In this document: positions 16,791 through 25,526 of the stretch, piece after piece | How the letters are laid out: the number at the start of each line of letters is the position of its first letter | Numbering within the stretch: position 1 is the first letter of the stretch | Assembly (NCBI GenBank): GCA_016125285.1 | Contig: WGMA01000037.1 | Location: 1 to 64,000, forward strand | From: Phycisphaera sp. | GTDB taxonomy: Bacteria; Planctomycetota; Phycisphaerae; Phycisphaerales; Zrk34 | DNA length: 64,000 nt | Direction: 5' to 3' | Notes under the pieces: generated by a model | Seen by the model: only the letters and a program-made list of their open reading frames with translations | Told to the model about the DNA's origin: nothing | Database searches by the model: none | Program-made: the position numbers and the translations under genes

Positions 16791-16899
16791 GGGGGGCATA
16801 CCCGCACGCGGCGGTGGTGTTGCAGTGATCGTAGGGTGCGCTGTTGCGGACCACTTGCCCACGACGCGTGTGGCGTGATCCGGTCCGCAATAGCGGTCC

Positions 16900-17676
16900 C
16901 TACCTGGGCAGGTACTTGCCGAGGTCGCGCATCGCGATCACGTGGCAGTGTTCGGCGGCGAGGTGATCCATGTAACGCTTGAACAACTCGGGGTCGGTCG
17001 TCACCCACGGGTGCTGGCCGTCGGGCACGCCGTGGAAGGTGATGATCGCGACCTTGCCGTCGCGCGCCTTCGCCACGGCCGCAACAAACTGCTCGTACGT
17101 CGTCGGCGGCTTGGAGTCGAACGCCTGCGTCGCGAGCAGCGGCTCGTCCTTAGTCGGGTCGAACACCTGCGCACCACCGGCCCGCGCGAACTTGTACCCG
17201 CGCGCCCGCAGCACCTTCACCGCCGCGTCGCTCGTCGCGTAGCCGGGATAGCAGAAGCTCACGGGCTTGGGGATACCGTGCTCGGCGCAGCGGTCCTCGA
17301 TGTACGCCACGTCGGCGTCGATCTCCTGCGGTTTCTGGCCGTTGACGCCCTTGTGATGCCGCGTGTGGTTGCCGATCTCGAACCCCGCGTCGTTCAGGCC
17401 CTTGATCTGCTCCCACGTCATGTACTGCGTCTTGTTCGTCGCGAAGTCGAAGCCCTCGGTGATGAAGAACGTCGCGCCGAACCCGTGCTCCTTGAGCAGC
17501 GGCGCGACGAACGTTGCCTGCGTCGCCACCGAGTCGTCGAACGTCAGCACGACCGTCTTGTCCGGCACGCTCGCCGCCTTCGCCGCGTCGTCGCCTTCCG
17601 CAGCCCGCGCCGCCGACGACCACAGCATCAGGCTCGCCGCGGCAAGCACGAGTCCGCCACACAACGTTGTTCGCAT
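16900..17676 (-). CDS. secreted polysaccharide deacetylase (NodB domain)
   Basis: The 258-residue protein has a signal peptide (residues 1-26, ending ARA) and a NodB homology domain (carbohydrate esterase family 4 type). The metal and base motif is TFDDS (about residues 45-49), the zinc histidines are in NHTRHH (about 104-109), and CYPGYATS and ITFHG mark the later motifs. It should remove N-acetyl or O-acetyl groups from a surface or imported polysaccharide. It lies 18 bases after the radical SAM gene and 110 bases before the esterase; a shared transcript is possible. The family call is secure; the substrate is unknown. Confidence 0.88.
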   Translation of the reverse strand: MRTTLCGGLVLAAASLMLWSSAARAAEGDDAAKAASVPDKTVVLTFDDSVATQATFVAPLLKEHGFGATFFITEGFDFATNKTQYMTWEQIKGLNDAGFEIGNHTRHHKGVNGQKPQEIDADVAYIEDRCAEHGIPKPVSFCYPGYATSDAAVKVLRARGYKFARAGGAQVFDPTKDEPLLATQAFDSKPPTTYEQFVAAVAKARDGKVAIITFHGVPDGQHPWVTTDPELFKRYMDHLAAEHCHVIAMRDLGKYLPR

Positions 17677-17694
17677 CGTCTGCTCCTGTGGGAT

Positions 17695-18837
17695 TCAACC
17701 GATCAGCGCGCCGGGGTGCTCCGTGATCCACATCGGCGTGCCCATGTTCTCCTGCGGCACGACGGTGTCGCGATCCCAGAAACCGGGGATCGGCGTCTGA
17801 CACGTCGGGCACCGCCCGTATTTCAAACGATTCGCGACGATACGGAAGCCCGACCGCTTGATCACCGTCTCGCGGCAGGTCGGGCAGCGCGTGTCCTCCC
17901 ACTCGCCGCACATGCCCGGCCGATTGCCCGCATAGACGTACCGCAGCCCCGCGTCGGCGCCGATCTGCGCGGCGGTCAGCAGGCGGTCGACCTGTGTGTT
18001 GGGCGTGTCGGGCATGTGGTAGTCGCTGTGAAACGCCGTGACGTGCCACGGCAGGTCCGGGCTGACGCCGACGATGAAGTCGGCCATCTCCTTCAGCTCG
18101 TCGTCGGTGTCGTTGAGGCCGGGCACGATGAGCGTGACCAGCTCGATCCAGAAACCCATCGCGTGCAGGTCGCGGATCGTCCGCAGCACGTTGGGCAGCT
18201 GTCCGCCGAGCTGTCGGTACGCGCGGTCGCGGAAGCTCTTGAGGTCGACCTTGTAGAGCTGCACGTACGGGCGGATGTACTCGAGCACGCGCCGCGTGGC
18301 GTTGCCGTTCGATACGTACGAACCGACGAATCCCTCTTCCTTCGCGGGGCGCATCACCTGCATCGCCCACTCGCTGGTGATCAGCGGCTCGTTGTACGTC
18401 GAGGTGATGACGGGCGCGTTGTGCTGGATCGCGGCGTTGATGATCTGTCGCGGCGTGATCGGCCGCGCGCTCGCCACCGCCGCGTCGTCACGCATCGCCT
18501 GGCTCGTCACCCAGTTCTGGCAGTACGAGCAGTGCAGGTCGCAGCCCATCATGCCGAAGCTCAGCGCGTCGCGGCCGGGGAACGCGTGGAAGAACGGCTT
18601 CTTCTCGATCGGGTCGCACGCCAGCGCCGCCACGTAGCCCGTCGGCACACGCAGCTCGCCGTCGGCGTTGTAGCGCACGCGGCACACGCCTTCCTTGCCC
18701 GCGCCGATCTTGCACTCGTGACCGCACGCGTAGCACATCAGCCGCCCGTCCGGCAGCGTGTCGTACAACTCGCCCGGCATCGTCATGTCGTTGAGCAGCC
18801 GCTTGAGTTGAATCGCCTGTGGCGTTTTGAGAGCCAT
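17695..18837 (-). CDS. amrS: AmmeMemoRadiSam-system radical SAM enzyme (AmrS-like)
   Basis: The 380-residue protein has the radical SAM cluster motif in GCDLHCSYC, preceded by an N-terminal four-cysteine segment (CYACGHECKIG, then GVCRVR) and followed by STYNEPLIT and IVPGLNDT, all typical of PflA-like enzymes of the AmmeMemoRadiSam system. The C-terminal 80 residues form a rubredoxin-like zinc or iron site (CPTCRE, then GRCPTCQTPIPG). The partner AMMECR1 and Memo proteins are not encoded nearby. The ATG at 18837 is chosen over the one at 18882 because AAAGG precedes it at the right distance. The reaction it catalyses is not established. Confidence 0.85.
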   Translation of the reverse strand: MALKTPQAIQLKRLLNDMTMPGELYDTLPDGRLMCYACGHECKIGAGKEGVCRVRYNADGELRVPTGYVAALACDPIEKKPFFHAFPGRDALSFGMMGCDLHCSYCQNWVTSQAMRDDAAVASARPITPRQIINAAIQHNAPVITSTYNEPLITSEWAMQVMRPAKEEGFVGSYVSNGNATRRVLEYIRPYVQLYKVDLKSFRDRAYRQLGGQLPNVLRTIRDLHAMGFWIELVTLIVPGLNDTDDELKEMADFIVGVSPDLPWHVTAFHSDYHMPDTPNTQVDRLLTAAQIGADAGLRYVYAGNRPGMCGEWEDTRCPTCRETVIKRSGFRIVANRLKYGRCPTCQTPIPGFWDRDTVVPQENMGTPMWITEHPGALIG

Positions 18838-18943
18838 GTCGCAACCTTTCGGCGGGATCGCCGGGTTGGTGTCTACGCTCATTGTAACCGGGTGGTCTCC
18901 CGGACGATGTTAATACGATTGGGGTCGATGATCCGTTCGCTCC

Positions 18944-19056
18944 AAATGACGAATGACAAAACTCGAATGACGAATCAAGCTCCAATGACGAATGCTCGAA
19001 TTGGAGCTTGGAACATTGTGATTTGATTCGTCATTCGGATTTCGTCATTCGTCATT
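18944..19056 (+). repeat. GAATGACGAA-word repeat forming a nested inverted repeat
   Basis: The segment consists of variants of the words AATGACGAAT and ATTCGTCATT. The left arm (18944-18990) has the word in one orientation and the right arm (19021-19056) in the other. A central hairpin pairs AAGCTCCAA (about 18977) with TTGGAGCTT (about 19001). The outer arms GAATGACGAATCA and TGATTCGTCATT also pair, so the whole can form a cruciform. It lies between asnB (minus, ending at 19045) and the start of amrS. The last codons of asnB (Asn-Asp-Glu-stop) are written in this repeat. Confidence 0.85.
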
Positions 19057-20916
19057 GCCGCGCGCGCGGCTCTCGCCCAGCCACGCCAGCCACATCGACA
19101 GCGACAGCAGCGCGAACAGCCGATGCGTGTGATCGGCACGCCCCGATGCGTGATCGGTGATCATCCGCTCCATCGACTCACGCCTGCAGCCGAGCTCCGT
19201 CAGCTCCGTCGCGTCGAGCAGCTGGCGCTGCAGCAGCGGACGCAGGTCGCGTGCGAACCACCCGCCGATCGGCACGGCGAAGCCCATCTTGCGGCGGTCC
19301 ACCACGTCGCGCGGCAACCACTTGCGTGACAGGTCGCGCAGCAGGCCCTTCGGCCGACCGCCCGGCATCAGCTTCGACGCCGGCGCGCTCAGCGCCGCGC
19401 CGACCACCAGCGTGTCGAGCATCGGGCAGCGCACCTCCAGCGCCACCGCCATCGACGCCCGGTCGACCTTCCGCAGCAGATCGCCCGGGAGGTACGCCGC
19501 GAAATCCCACCGCCGCGCCGCGTCGGCCGGATCGAGCTCGTCACCCGTGTGCGTGGTTCCGGGGCGTGGCCAATCGTCGATGCTCGCGTGTCGGCCGACG
19601 CCCAGCTCACGCAGCTGATCGTGCGTGAACAGCTCGACGATCGACTGGTACTGTCGCGGCGCGTCAGCTTGCCGGGCCGCGTCGATCAGACGACGCAGCC
19701 GCGTGAGGCGCGACTTCTGCTCACCGCGCGGCAGCAGGTCGGCCGGCAGCCGCGACAGCCACCGCCCGTGCCGCGCGATCATCCGCATCGCCTTGTAACG
19801 CTCGTACCCGCCGAACAGCTCGTCGCCGCCGTCGCCGCTCAACGCCACCGTCACGTGCTGTCGCGCCGCCTTGCTCACCCAGTACGTCGGCAGAAGCGAC
19901 GAATCCGCCAGCGGCTCGCCCATCGTCGCGATCAGCATCCGCAGATCGTCCTCTACGTCCGGCTCCGCCACGAGCGCGTGATGCTCCGTGCCCAGGTGAT
20001 CCGCCACACGCTTCGCCCACGGCCCTTCGTCGTACTTTGCGTCCGGCATCGACACGCTGAACGTCTTGAGGCGTTGGCCGTCACGCTGCAGCCTCGCGTG
20101 CGCCAGCGCCGCGACGATCGAGCTGTCGATCCCGCCCGACAGAAAGCAGCCCAGCGGCACGTCGGCCTCGAGCCGCGCGTGCACCGCGGCGGTCAGGAGG
20201 GCGGTGAAGTCGACATCGCCACTCGACGTGTCCGTCACCGGCGGCGTCCAGTAGCTGTCCGTGGTCTGCACCGTTGTCGGCTCGATCACCGCGTAGTGCC
20301 CCGGCGGCAGTTCCTCGACGTTGGTCAACAGCGTGCGCGCCCGCGTGTAGCCGAACGTCAGATACTCGCCGACCGCCGCGCTATTGATCGGCGGCAGCGA
20401 GCGGTACGGCGCGAGCAACGCCGCGAGCGTGCTGGCGAACGTAAACCGGTGATCGGCGTGATGGAAGAACAGCGGCTTCTTGCCCGTGCGGTCCCGCGCC
20501 AGCAGCAGCCGCTCGCCCGCCGCGTCCCACACCGCGAACGCGAACATCCCCTCGAGCTTCGTTGGCAGCGCGTCACCCCATTGCCGGTAGCCGTGCAGCA
20601 GCACCTCGGTGTCGCTGTGGTCCGACGTGAACCTGTGCCCGTGCGACGCCAACTCATCACGCAGCCTGTGGTGGTTGTAGATTTCGCCGTTGAAAACGAC
20701 CGCGAGCTGACCGCCTTCGCCATCGACCACCATCGGCTGCGCCCCGCCCGGCGCGTCCAGCACCGCCAATCGCGTGTGCGCCAACCCGCACGGCCCGTCG
20801 ATATGCACGCCGTGCCCGTCCGGCCCGCGACAGCCCAGCGGGCGCAGCATCAACTCCAGTCGATCCCGGTCGACCGGCTCGCCGTCAAATCTCAGGATGC
20901 CGCCGATGCCGCACAT
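19045..20916 (-). CDS. asnB: asparagine synthase (glutamine-hydrolysing)
   Basis: The 623-residue protein begins MCGIGGIL, where Cys2 is the glutaminase nucleophile. The class-II glutamine amidotransferase domain (about residues 1-215) includes FNGEIYNH and SDTEVLLHGY. The synthase domain (about 235-600) has the PP-loop SGGIDSSIVAA and LSGDGGDELFGGYERY. It converts aspartate and glutamine to asparagine using ATP; in planctomycetes such AsnB proteins can also act in surface polysaccharide or peptide amidation. The gene overlaps the downstream repeat by 12 bases, so the C-terminal residues are repeat-derived. It lies 47 bases after aspS, a fitting neighbour as both use aspartate. Confidence 0.93.
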   Translation of the reverse strand: MCGIGGILRFDGEPVDRDRLELMLRPLGCRGPDGHGVHIDGPCGLAHTRLAVLDAPGGAQPMVVDGEGGQLAVVFNGEIYNHHRLRDELASHGHRFTSDHSDTEVLLHGYRQWGDALPTKLEGMFAFAVWDAAGERLLLARDRTGKKPLFFHHADHRFTFASTLAALLAPYRSLPPINSAAVGEYLTFGYTRARTLLTNVEELPPGHYAVIEPTTVQTTDSYWTPPVTDTSSGDVDFTALLTAAVHARLEADVPLGCFLSGGIDSSIVAALAHARLQRDGQRLKTFSVSMPDAKYDEGPWAKRVADHLGTEHHALVAEPDVEDDLRMLIATMGEPLADSSLLPTYWVSKAARQHVTVALSGDGGDELFGGYERYKAMRMIARHGRWLSRLPADLLPRGEQKSRLTRLRRLIDAARQADAPRQYQSIVELFTHDQLRELGVGRHASIDDWPRPGTTHTGDELDPADAARRWDFAAYLPGDLLRKVDRASMAVALEVRCPMLDTLVVGAALSAPASKLMPGGRPKGLLRDLSRKWLPRDVVDRRKMGFAVPIGGWFARDLRPLLQRQLLDATELTELGCRRESMERMITDHASGRADHTHRLFALLSLSMWLAWLGESRARGNDE

Positions 20917-20963
20917 GGCGTCAAGATAGACCCACCGGCCTCACCACACAAAGACCGTGACCT

Positions 20964-22766
20964 TTACACCGACTTGTCCTTCTTATTGTGCGTCTGCACA
21001 CGCAGGGACAACTCGGCGAGCTGGACGTCGTCGACGTGCGACGGGGCGTCGGTCATCAGGTCGGCGCCGGTCTGCGTCTTGGGGAACGCGATGACGTCGC
21101 GGATGTTGGTCGTGTTGCACAGGTGCATGACCACGCGGTCGAGGCCGAAGGCGATGCCGCCGTGCGGCGGGGCGCCGAAGTTCAGCGCGTCGAGCAGGAA
21201 GCCGAACTTCGTCCGCGCGGCCTCCTCGTCGATGCCCAGCAGCGCGAACACCTTCGACTGCACCTCGGGGCGGTGGATACGGATCGACCCGCCGCCGAGC
21301 TCCGAGCCGTTGAGCACCAGGTCGTACGCCTTGGACTTGATCGACGCGATCTGCTTATGGTCGCCGCTGTCGAGCTTGGCGAGGTCCTCGTCGTTGGGCG
21401 CGGTGAAGGGGTGGTGCAGCGAGTCCCAGCGCTTCTGGTCCTCGTTCCACTCGATCGCCGGGAAGTCGACGACCCACAGCCACTCCCACTGGCCCGGCTT
21501 AATCATCTCCAGATCGTGCGCGAGCTTCACACGCAGCTCGCCGAGCACGCGGTGCACGACGGCGGGCTTCTCGCTGACGCCGAAGCACAGCAGGTCGCCG
21601 TCCTCCGCGCCCATCCGCGCGATCAGGTCCGCAGAGATGCCTGCGATGAACTTGCCGACGCCCGTGGCGACCGCGCCGTTCTCGATCTTCGTGATCGGCA
21701 GGCCGCCGGCGCCGAACTGCTTGACCCACTCGGCCAGCGCGTCGGTCTGCTTACGCGTGAGCTTCGAGCCGCCGGGCACGCGGATCGCCTTGACCAGGCC
21801 GCCCGCCGCGATCGCGCCGGTGAACACCTTGAAGTCCGTCTTCGCCGCGAGGTCCGACACGTCGATCAGCTCCATGTCGAAGCGCAGGTCGGGGCGGTCG
21901 GAGCCGTAGCGGTCCATCGCCTCGGCGTAGGGCATGCGCTGGATGACGGGCACCTCGACGCCGAGGATGTCCTTCCACACCTTGCGGATCATGCCCTCGA
22001 CGCAGGTCATCACGTCGTCCTGCTCGACGAAGCTCATCTCGAGATCGACCTGCGTGAACTCCGCCTGCCGGTCGGCGCGGGGGTCCTCGTCGCGGAAGCA
22101 GCGGACGATCTGCACGTACTTGTCGACGCCGGCCACCATGAGGATCTGCTTGAACAGCTGCGGGCTCTGCGGCAGGGCGTAGAACTCACCGGGCTGGAGG
22201 CGCGACGGCACGAGGAAGTCACGCGCGCCCTCCGGCGTGGACTTGCACAGGAAGGGCGTCTCGACCTCGTAGAACCCCTCGGCGTCGAAGTAGTCACGCA
22301 TGATCTTCGCCACGCGGTGGCGCGTGCGGATGATGTTCAACATCGTCGGCCGACGCAGCTCGATGTAGCGGTACTTGAGGCGGAGCTCCTCGCCGACCTT
22401 GCCGAACTCGTCGGGGGTGAACGGCGGGGTCTGGGCGCGGTTGAGCACCTCGAGCTGATCGCAGTCGATCTCGATCTCGCCGGTGGCGAGCTTGGGGTTG
22501 TGCGCCGGCTCGCCCTTGGGGCCGATGCGCTCGCGCACGACGCCGGACACCGCGATGACGAACTCGTGCCGCAGCGTGTCGGCCAGGTCGTGCGCGGCCT
22601 TGTTCTCGGGGTGGAACACCAGCTGCGTGATGCCGTTGCGGTCGCGCACGTCGATGAACACCACGCCGCCGTGGTCGCGGTAATTATTCACCCAACCGCT
22701 CAGCGTGACCCGCTGGTCGATATGGTCCTTGCGCAGTTCTCCGCAGTGGTGCGTCCGCTTAAGCAT
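20964..22766 (-). CDS. aspS: aspartyl-tRNA synthetase
   Basis: The 600-residue length and layout fit the bacterial-type enzyme. An OB-fold anticodon-binding domain comes first (about 1-110, with VTLSGWVNNYRDHGGVVFID). Class II motif 2 is FRDEDPRADRQAEF with TQVDLEMSF after it, the bacterial GAD insertion lies in the middle (about 295-420), and motif 3 is GGIAFGLDRVVM near the C-terminus. It charges tRNA-Asp in the cytoplasm (and possibly tRNA-Asn, which cannot be told from sequence by eye). The N-terminus MLKRTHHCGELR is typical and fixes the start at 22766. Confidence 0.96.
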   Translation of the reverse strand: MLKRTHHCGELRKDHIDQRVTLSGWVNNYRDHGGVVFIDVRDRNGITQLVFHPENKAAHDLADTLRHEFVIAVSGVVRERIGPKGEPAHNPKLATGEIEIDCDQLEVLNRAQTPPFTPDEFGKVGEELRLKYRYIELRRPTMLNIIRTRHRVAKIMRDYFDAEGFYEVETPFLCKSTPEGARDFLVPSRLQPGEFYALPQSPQLFKQILMVAGVDKYVQIVRCFRDEDPRADRQAEFTQVDLEMSFVEQDDVMTCVEGMIRKVWKDILGVEVPVIQRMPYAEAMDRYGSDRPDLRFDMELIDVSDLAAKTDFKVFTGAIAAGGLVKAIRVPGGSKLTRKQTDALAEWVKQFGAGGLPITKIENGAVATGVGKFIAGISADLIARMGAEDGDLLCFGVSEKPAVVHRVLGELRVKLAHDLEMIKPGQWEWLWVVDFPAIEWNEDQKRWDSLHHPFTAPNDEDLAKLDSGDHKQIASIKSKAYDLVLNGSELGGGSIRIHRPEVQSKVFALLGIDEEAARTKFGFLLDALNFGAPPHGGIAFGLDRVVMHLCNTTNIRDVIAFPKTQTGADLMTDAPSHVDDVQLAELSLRVQTHNKKDKSV

Positions 22767-22881
22767 CGTTCAACTCCGTGTCGTGTGTCGCTCCCGGCGT
22801 CTTTGGCCGGGTCAAAGACCGCGAATCATAACATCGGCCGGTCCGGTGTGCGAACGGGCGCAAGGACCGCGTACAAATAGC

Positions 22882-22913
22882 AAGCGGGCCCGACGGCGTT
22901 GTCGGGCCCGCTT
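22882..22913 (-). terminator. strong intrinsic terminator of the thioredoxin gene
   Basis: A perfect 13-bp stem (AAGCGGGCCCGAC paired with GTCGGGCCCGCTT) with a 6-base loop lies 25 bases beyond the stop of the minus-strand thioredoxin gene. In that direction it is followed by TTGCTATTTG, a weak T-tract. It separates the thioredoxin transcript from aspS. Confidence 0.8.
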
Positions 22914-22937
22914 GAATGGATCGTCTGTGATGGGGGA

Positions 22938-23429
22938 TCACTCGGCGGGCTTGGCGGCGCCGATCTGCTCTTTGGCGTTGGCGATCCACGCCTTCGGTCC
23001 GCCGCGCATGTAGCCGCTCTCGCCGAGCTTCTTGCCCTCGGCGTCGAGGAACAGGATCGTCGGGAAGCCCTCGATGTTGTACTTGTCAGCCAGCCCCTTG
23101 TTCTGCTTCTTCAGCTCCTTGGACTGCTTCTTGGACTGCGGGAAGTCAACGGTCAGCAGCACGACGTTGTCCTTGGCCCACTCGTTGAACTCATTGGTGG
23201 AGAACACTTCCTTGTGAAGCTTGATGCACCAGCCGCACCAGTCGCTGCCGGTGAAGTTGGCGAGGATCGGCTTGTGGGTCTTCTTGGACTCGGCGACGGC
23301 GTCGGCATAGTTCTCGGTCCAGTCGGACTTGGCCTCTTCCTTCGCGGCGTTGGCCTGGGCGACGAGGCCCGCGGCGCCGGCGAACAGCGAAGCGGTCATG
23401 GCGGCAAGGATCAATCTACGTCGGGTCAT
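22938..23429 (-). CDS. secreted thioredoxin-fold protein
   Basis: The 163-residue protein has a signal peptide (MTRRRLILAAMTASLFAGAAG, cleaved near residue 29) and a thioredoxin-like domain with the active site WCGWC (Cys65 and Cys68) in SDWCGWCIKLHKEVF, followed by the cis-proline loop EGFPTILFLD. It belongs to the thioredoxin-7/DUF255-like branch, where a helix-rich KEVFS segment follows the active site. The role is probably disulfide reduction or isomerisation in the periplasm. The lysine-rich stretch KKQSKELKKQNKGL is a known variable insertion between strand and helix. The gene is monocistronic, with its own terminator. Confidence 0.85.
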   Translation of the reverse strand: MTRRRLILAAMTASLFAGAAGLVAQANAAKEEAKSDWTENYADAVAESKKTHKPILANFTGSDWCGWCIKLHKEVFSTNEFNEWAKDNVVLLTVDFPQSKKQSKELKKQNKGLADKYNIEGFPTILFLDAEGKKLGESGYMRGGPKAWIANAKEQIGAAKPAE

Positions 23430-23607
23430 CAGTGGGTCTCCTGTCGGGGGTTCTGGTCAAACAGCATATGCACTTAGCACGCGGCTGGCGCACGTCTTTG
23501 CGACGCGCCGACGTTTTTCTTGCGCCGCGCCGCGCCGTGTGCCCATGATCGGGCGACTCCGAGCCGGACCGGTTTGCGATGCGTGCAAAGAACGTTAGAC
23601 TCCCCAT

Positions 23608-23636
23608 TTGCCTGTTTCTCAGGCGCAGAGCATAAT
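23608..23636 (+). promoter_or_regulatory. candidate promoter of the pilus/secretion cluster
   Basis: TTGCCT (23608-23613) and CATAAT (23631-23636) are separated by exactly 17 bases. They lie about 75 bases before the chosen start of the first ATPase gene, in the divergent gap between it and the thioredoxin gene. Confidence 0.4.
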
Positions 23637-23712
23637 ATGTATGGAAGGTGCTCCAGTCGGGCATCTGGCACATGATTGCACGGACACCAATCTCTGTTCG
23701 CGGGCGCCGTTA

Positions 23713-25458
23713 ATGGCAAAAGGACGTCGACAGCTCGGTCACTACCTGGTTCGCTGGGGCGTGATTACCGAGGAACAACTGGACGAGGCCATCAAGCTTC
23801 AGCAGAGCGTGCGCAAGCGCCTCGGCGAGTTGCTGGTCGAGCTGAGCTACGCGACCGAAAACGACGTCGCGCGCGCCCTGTCCAGTCAGTTCAACATGGA
23901 GTACGTGGACCTCGACACGGCCGACCACACCGAGCTGGTCGCCAAGGTCCACGCCAACATCATCCCGCGCGAAATCATCAAGAAGCACCTGGTTTTGCCG
24001 TTGGAAAAGACCAACGGCCGGCTCAAGGTGCTCATCCACGATCCGATGGACCTCGAGCTGTACGACCTGCTGCGGTTCCGCCTCAGCTGTGAGATCGATA
24101 CGGCCATCGGCGCCAAGAAGAAGATCGCGGACCTGATCGACCTGGCGACCGACGAGCGATCGTCGATCGACGCCGAGATTCGCGGCATCTCGGTCGACTC
24201 CGCCGCGGGCGAAGACCTCGGGCTCGAGGAAGGCGCGGAGGGCGAAAAGAAGGACTCCGTCGACGCGGCCGACGCCCCGATCGTCCGCCTCGTGCACAAC
24301 ATCCTGGCCGCGGCGATCCGTGACCGCGCTTCGGATATTCATATCGAGCCGATGGCCGATCGTGTCCGCCTGCGCTACCGCATCGATGGCGTGTGCCACG
24401 TCCGTGACAACCTGCCCAAGCGCATGCAGAACGCCGTGCTGGCCCGCTTGAAGATCATGTCGGGCATCAAGATCGACGAACGCCGCGTCCCGCAGGACGG
24501 TCGTATCAAGCAGAAATTCAGTGGCGCCAACATCGACTTCCGTGTCAGTTCCTGCCCGGCCTACCACGGCGAATCGGTCGTGCTGCGTATTCTCCGCCCC
24601 GACAACGTCAAGGTCGGCCTGGTCAACATCGGCATGGAGCCCGACACGCTCGAGAAGTTCAATAAGGCGATCAAACGCCCCAACGGCATTCTCCTTGTGA
24701 CGGGTCCGACGGGTTCGGGTAAGACGACGACACTGTACTCGGCGCTCGACGTGCTCAACCGGCCGGACACCAAGATCATCACGGCCGAAGACCCTGTCGA
24801 ATACAACTTCCCTGGCATCAACCAGTGTCAGATTCGCCACGACATCGGTCTCGACTTCGCGAGGATTCTTCGGGCCATGTTGCGTCAGGCGCCCAACATC
24901 GTGCTCGTAGGTGAGATTCGTGACCGAGAGGTAGCGGACGTGGCTATTGAAGCTGCGCTCACTGGACACCTTGTTTTCAGCACATTGCATACGAATGATG
25001 CGCCCGGTGCGATCACCCGTTTGATCGACATGGGCGTCAAGCCGTTCCTCGTCGCCAGCTCGATCCAAGCCGTGTTGGCTCAGCGTCTGGTGCGCGTGCT
25101 GTGCAAGGAGTGCAAGGAGCCCGATGACAACCCCAAGCAGTTCTTCCTGAAGTTGTGCGGGTTCACGCCCCAGGAGTTGGAAGGCCAGACGCTCTACCGC
25201 GGGGTGGGTTGCACATCATGTTCGGGCTCGGGCTTCCGCGGGCGTAAGGCGGTCATTGAATACATGACGATGAACAGCGACATTCGCAACCTTGCATTCA
25301 AGCAGGCTCAGGCGTCCGAAATTCGTAAGGCCGCAATTGCCAATGGGATGCGAGATCTTGTGGGCGACGGCAAGCTGAAGGTGCTGGCGGGGATCACCAC
25401 GGCGGAAGAGGTTTCGAAGATCGCCCAGGTCGAAGGCATCGTCGAGACCGAAGAATGA
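23713..25458 (+). CDS. type II secretion / type IV pilus assembly ATPase (GspE/PilB family), first copy
   Basis: The 581-residue ATPase has an N-terminal MshEN-type domain (about residues 5-150, LGHYLVRWGVITEEQLDEA and LGELLVELSYATENDV) and the GspE catalytic core. Walker A is GPTGSGKTTTLYS, the Asp box is AEDPVEYNFPG, Walker B is LVGEIRDREVADV, and the His box follows at STLHTNDAPGAI. A four-cysteine zinc site (CKEC, then CTSC) lies near residue 480. It powers assembly of the pilus or pseudopilus. The start at ATG 23713 matches the conserved N-terminus; an upstream extension of the frame to 23608 would put a Cys-rich stretch in front that lacks homology. A pilT gene follows after 68 bases. 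Confidence 0.92.
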   Translation: MAKGRRQLGHYLVRWGVITEEQLDEAIKLQQSVRKRLGELLVELSYATENDVARALSSQFNMEYVDLDTADHTELVAKVHANIIPREIIKKHLVLPLEKTNGRLKVLIHDPMDLELYDLLRFRLSCEIDTAIGAKKKIADLIDLATDERSSIDAEIRGISVDSAAGEDLGLEEGAEGEKKDSVDAADAPIVRLVHNILAAAIRDRASDIHIEPMADRVRLRYRIDGVCHVRDNLPKRMQNAVLARLKIMSGIKIDERRVPQDGRIKQKFSGANIDFRVSSCPAYHGESVVLRILRPDNVKVGLVNIGMEPDTLEKFNKAIKRPNGILLVTGPTGSGKTTTLYSALDVLNRPDTKIITAEDPVEYNFPGINQCQIRHDIGLDFARILRAMLRQAPNIVLVGEIRDREVADVAIEAALTGHLVFSTLHTNDAPGAITRLIDMGVKPFLVASSIQAVLAQRLVRVLCKECKEPDDNPKQFFLKLCGFTPQELEGQTLYRGVGCTSCSGSGFRGRKAVIEYMTMNSDIRNLAFKQAQASEIRKAAIANGMRDLVGDGKLKVLAGITTAEEVSKIAQVEGIVETEE

Positions 25459-25526
25459 TAACGCGTCAATGGGCGGCGGCTGTAAAGCTCCGCTGGAACT
25501 AGGGTTCATCTGAAGGGTAGTAGCTT

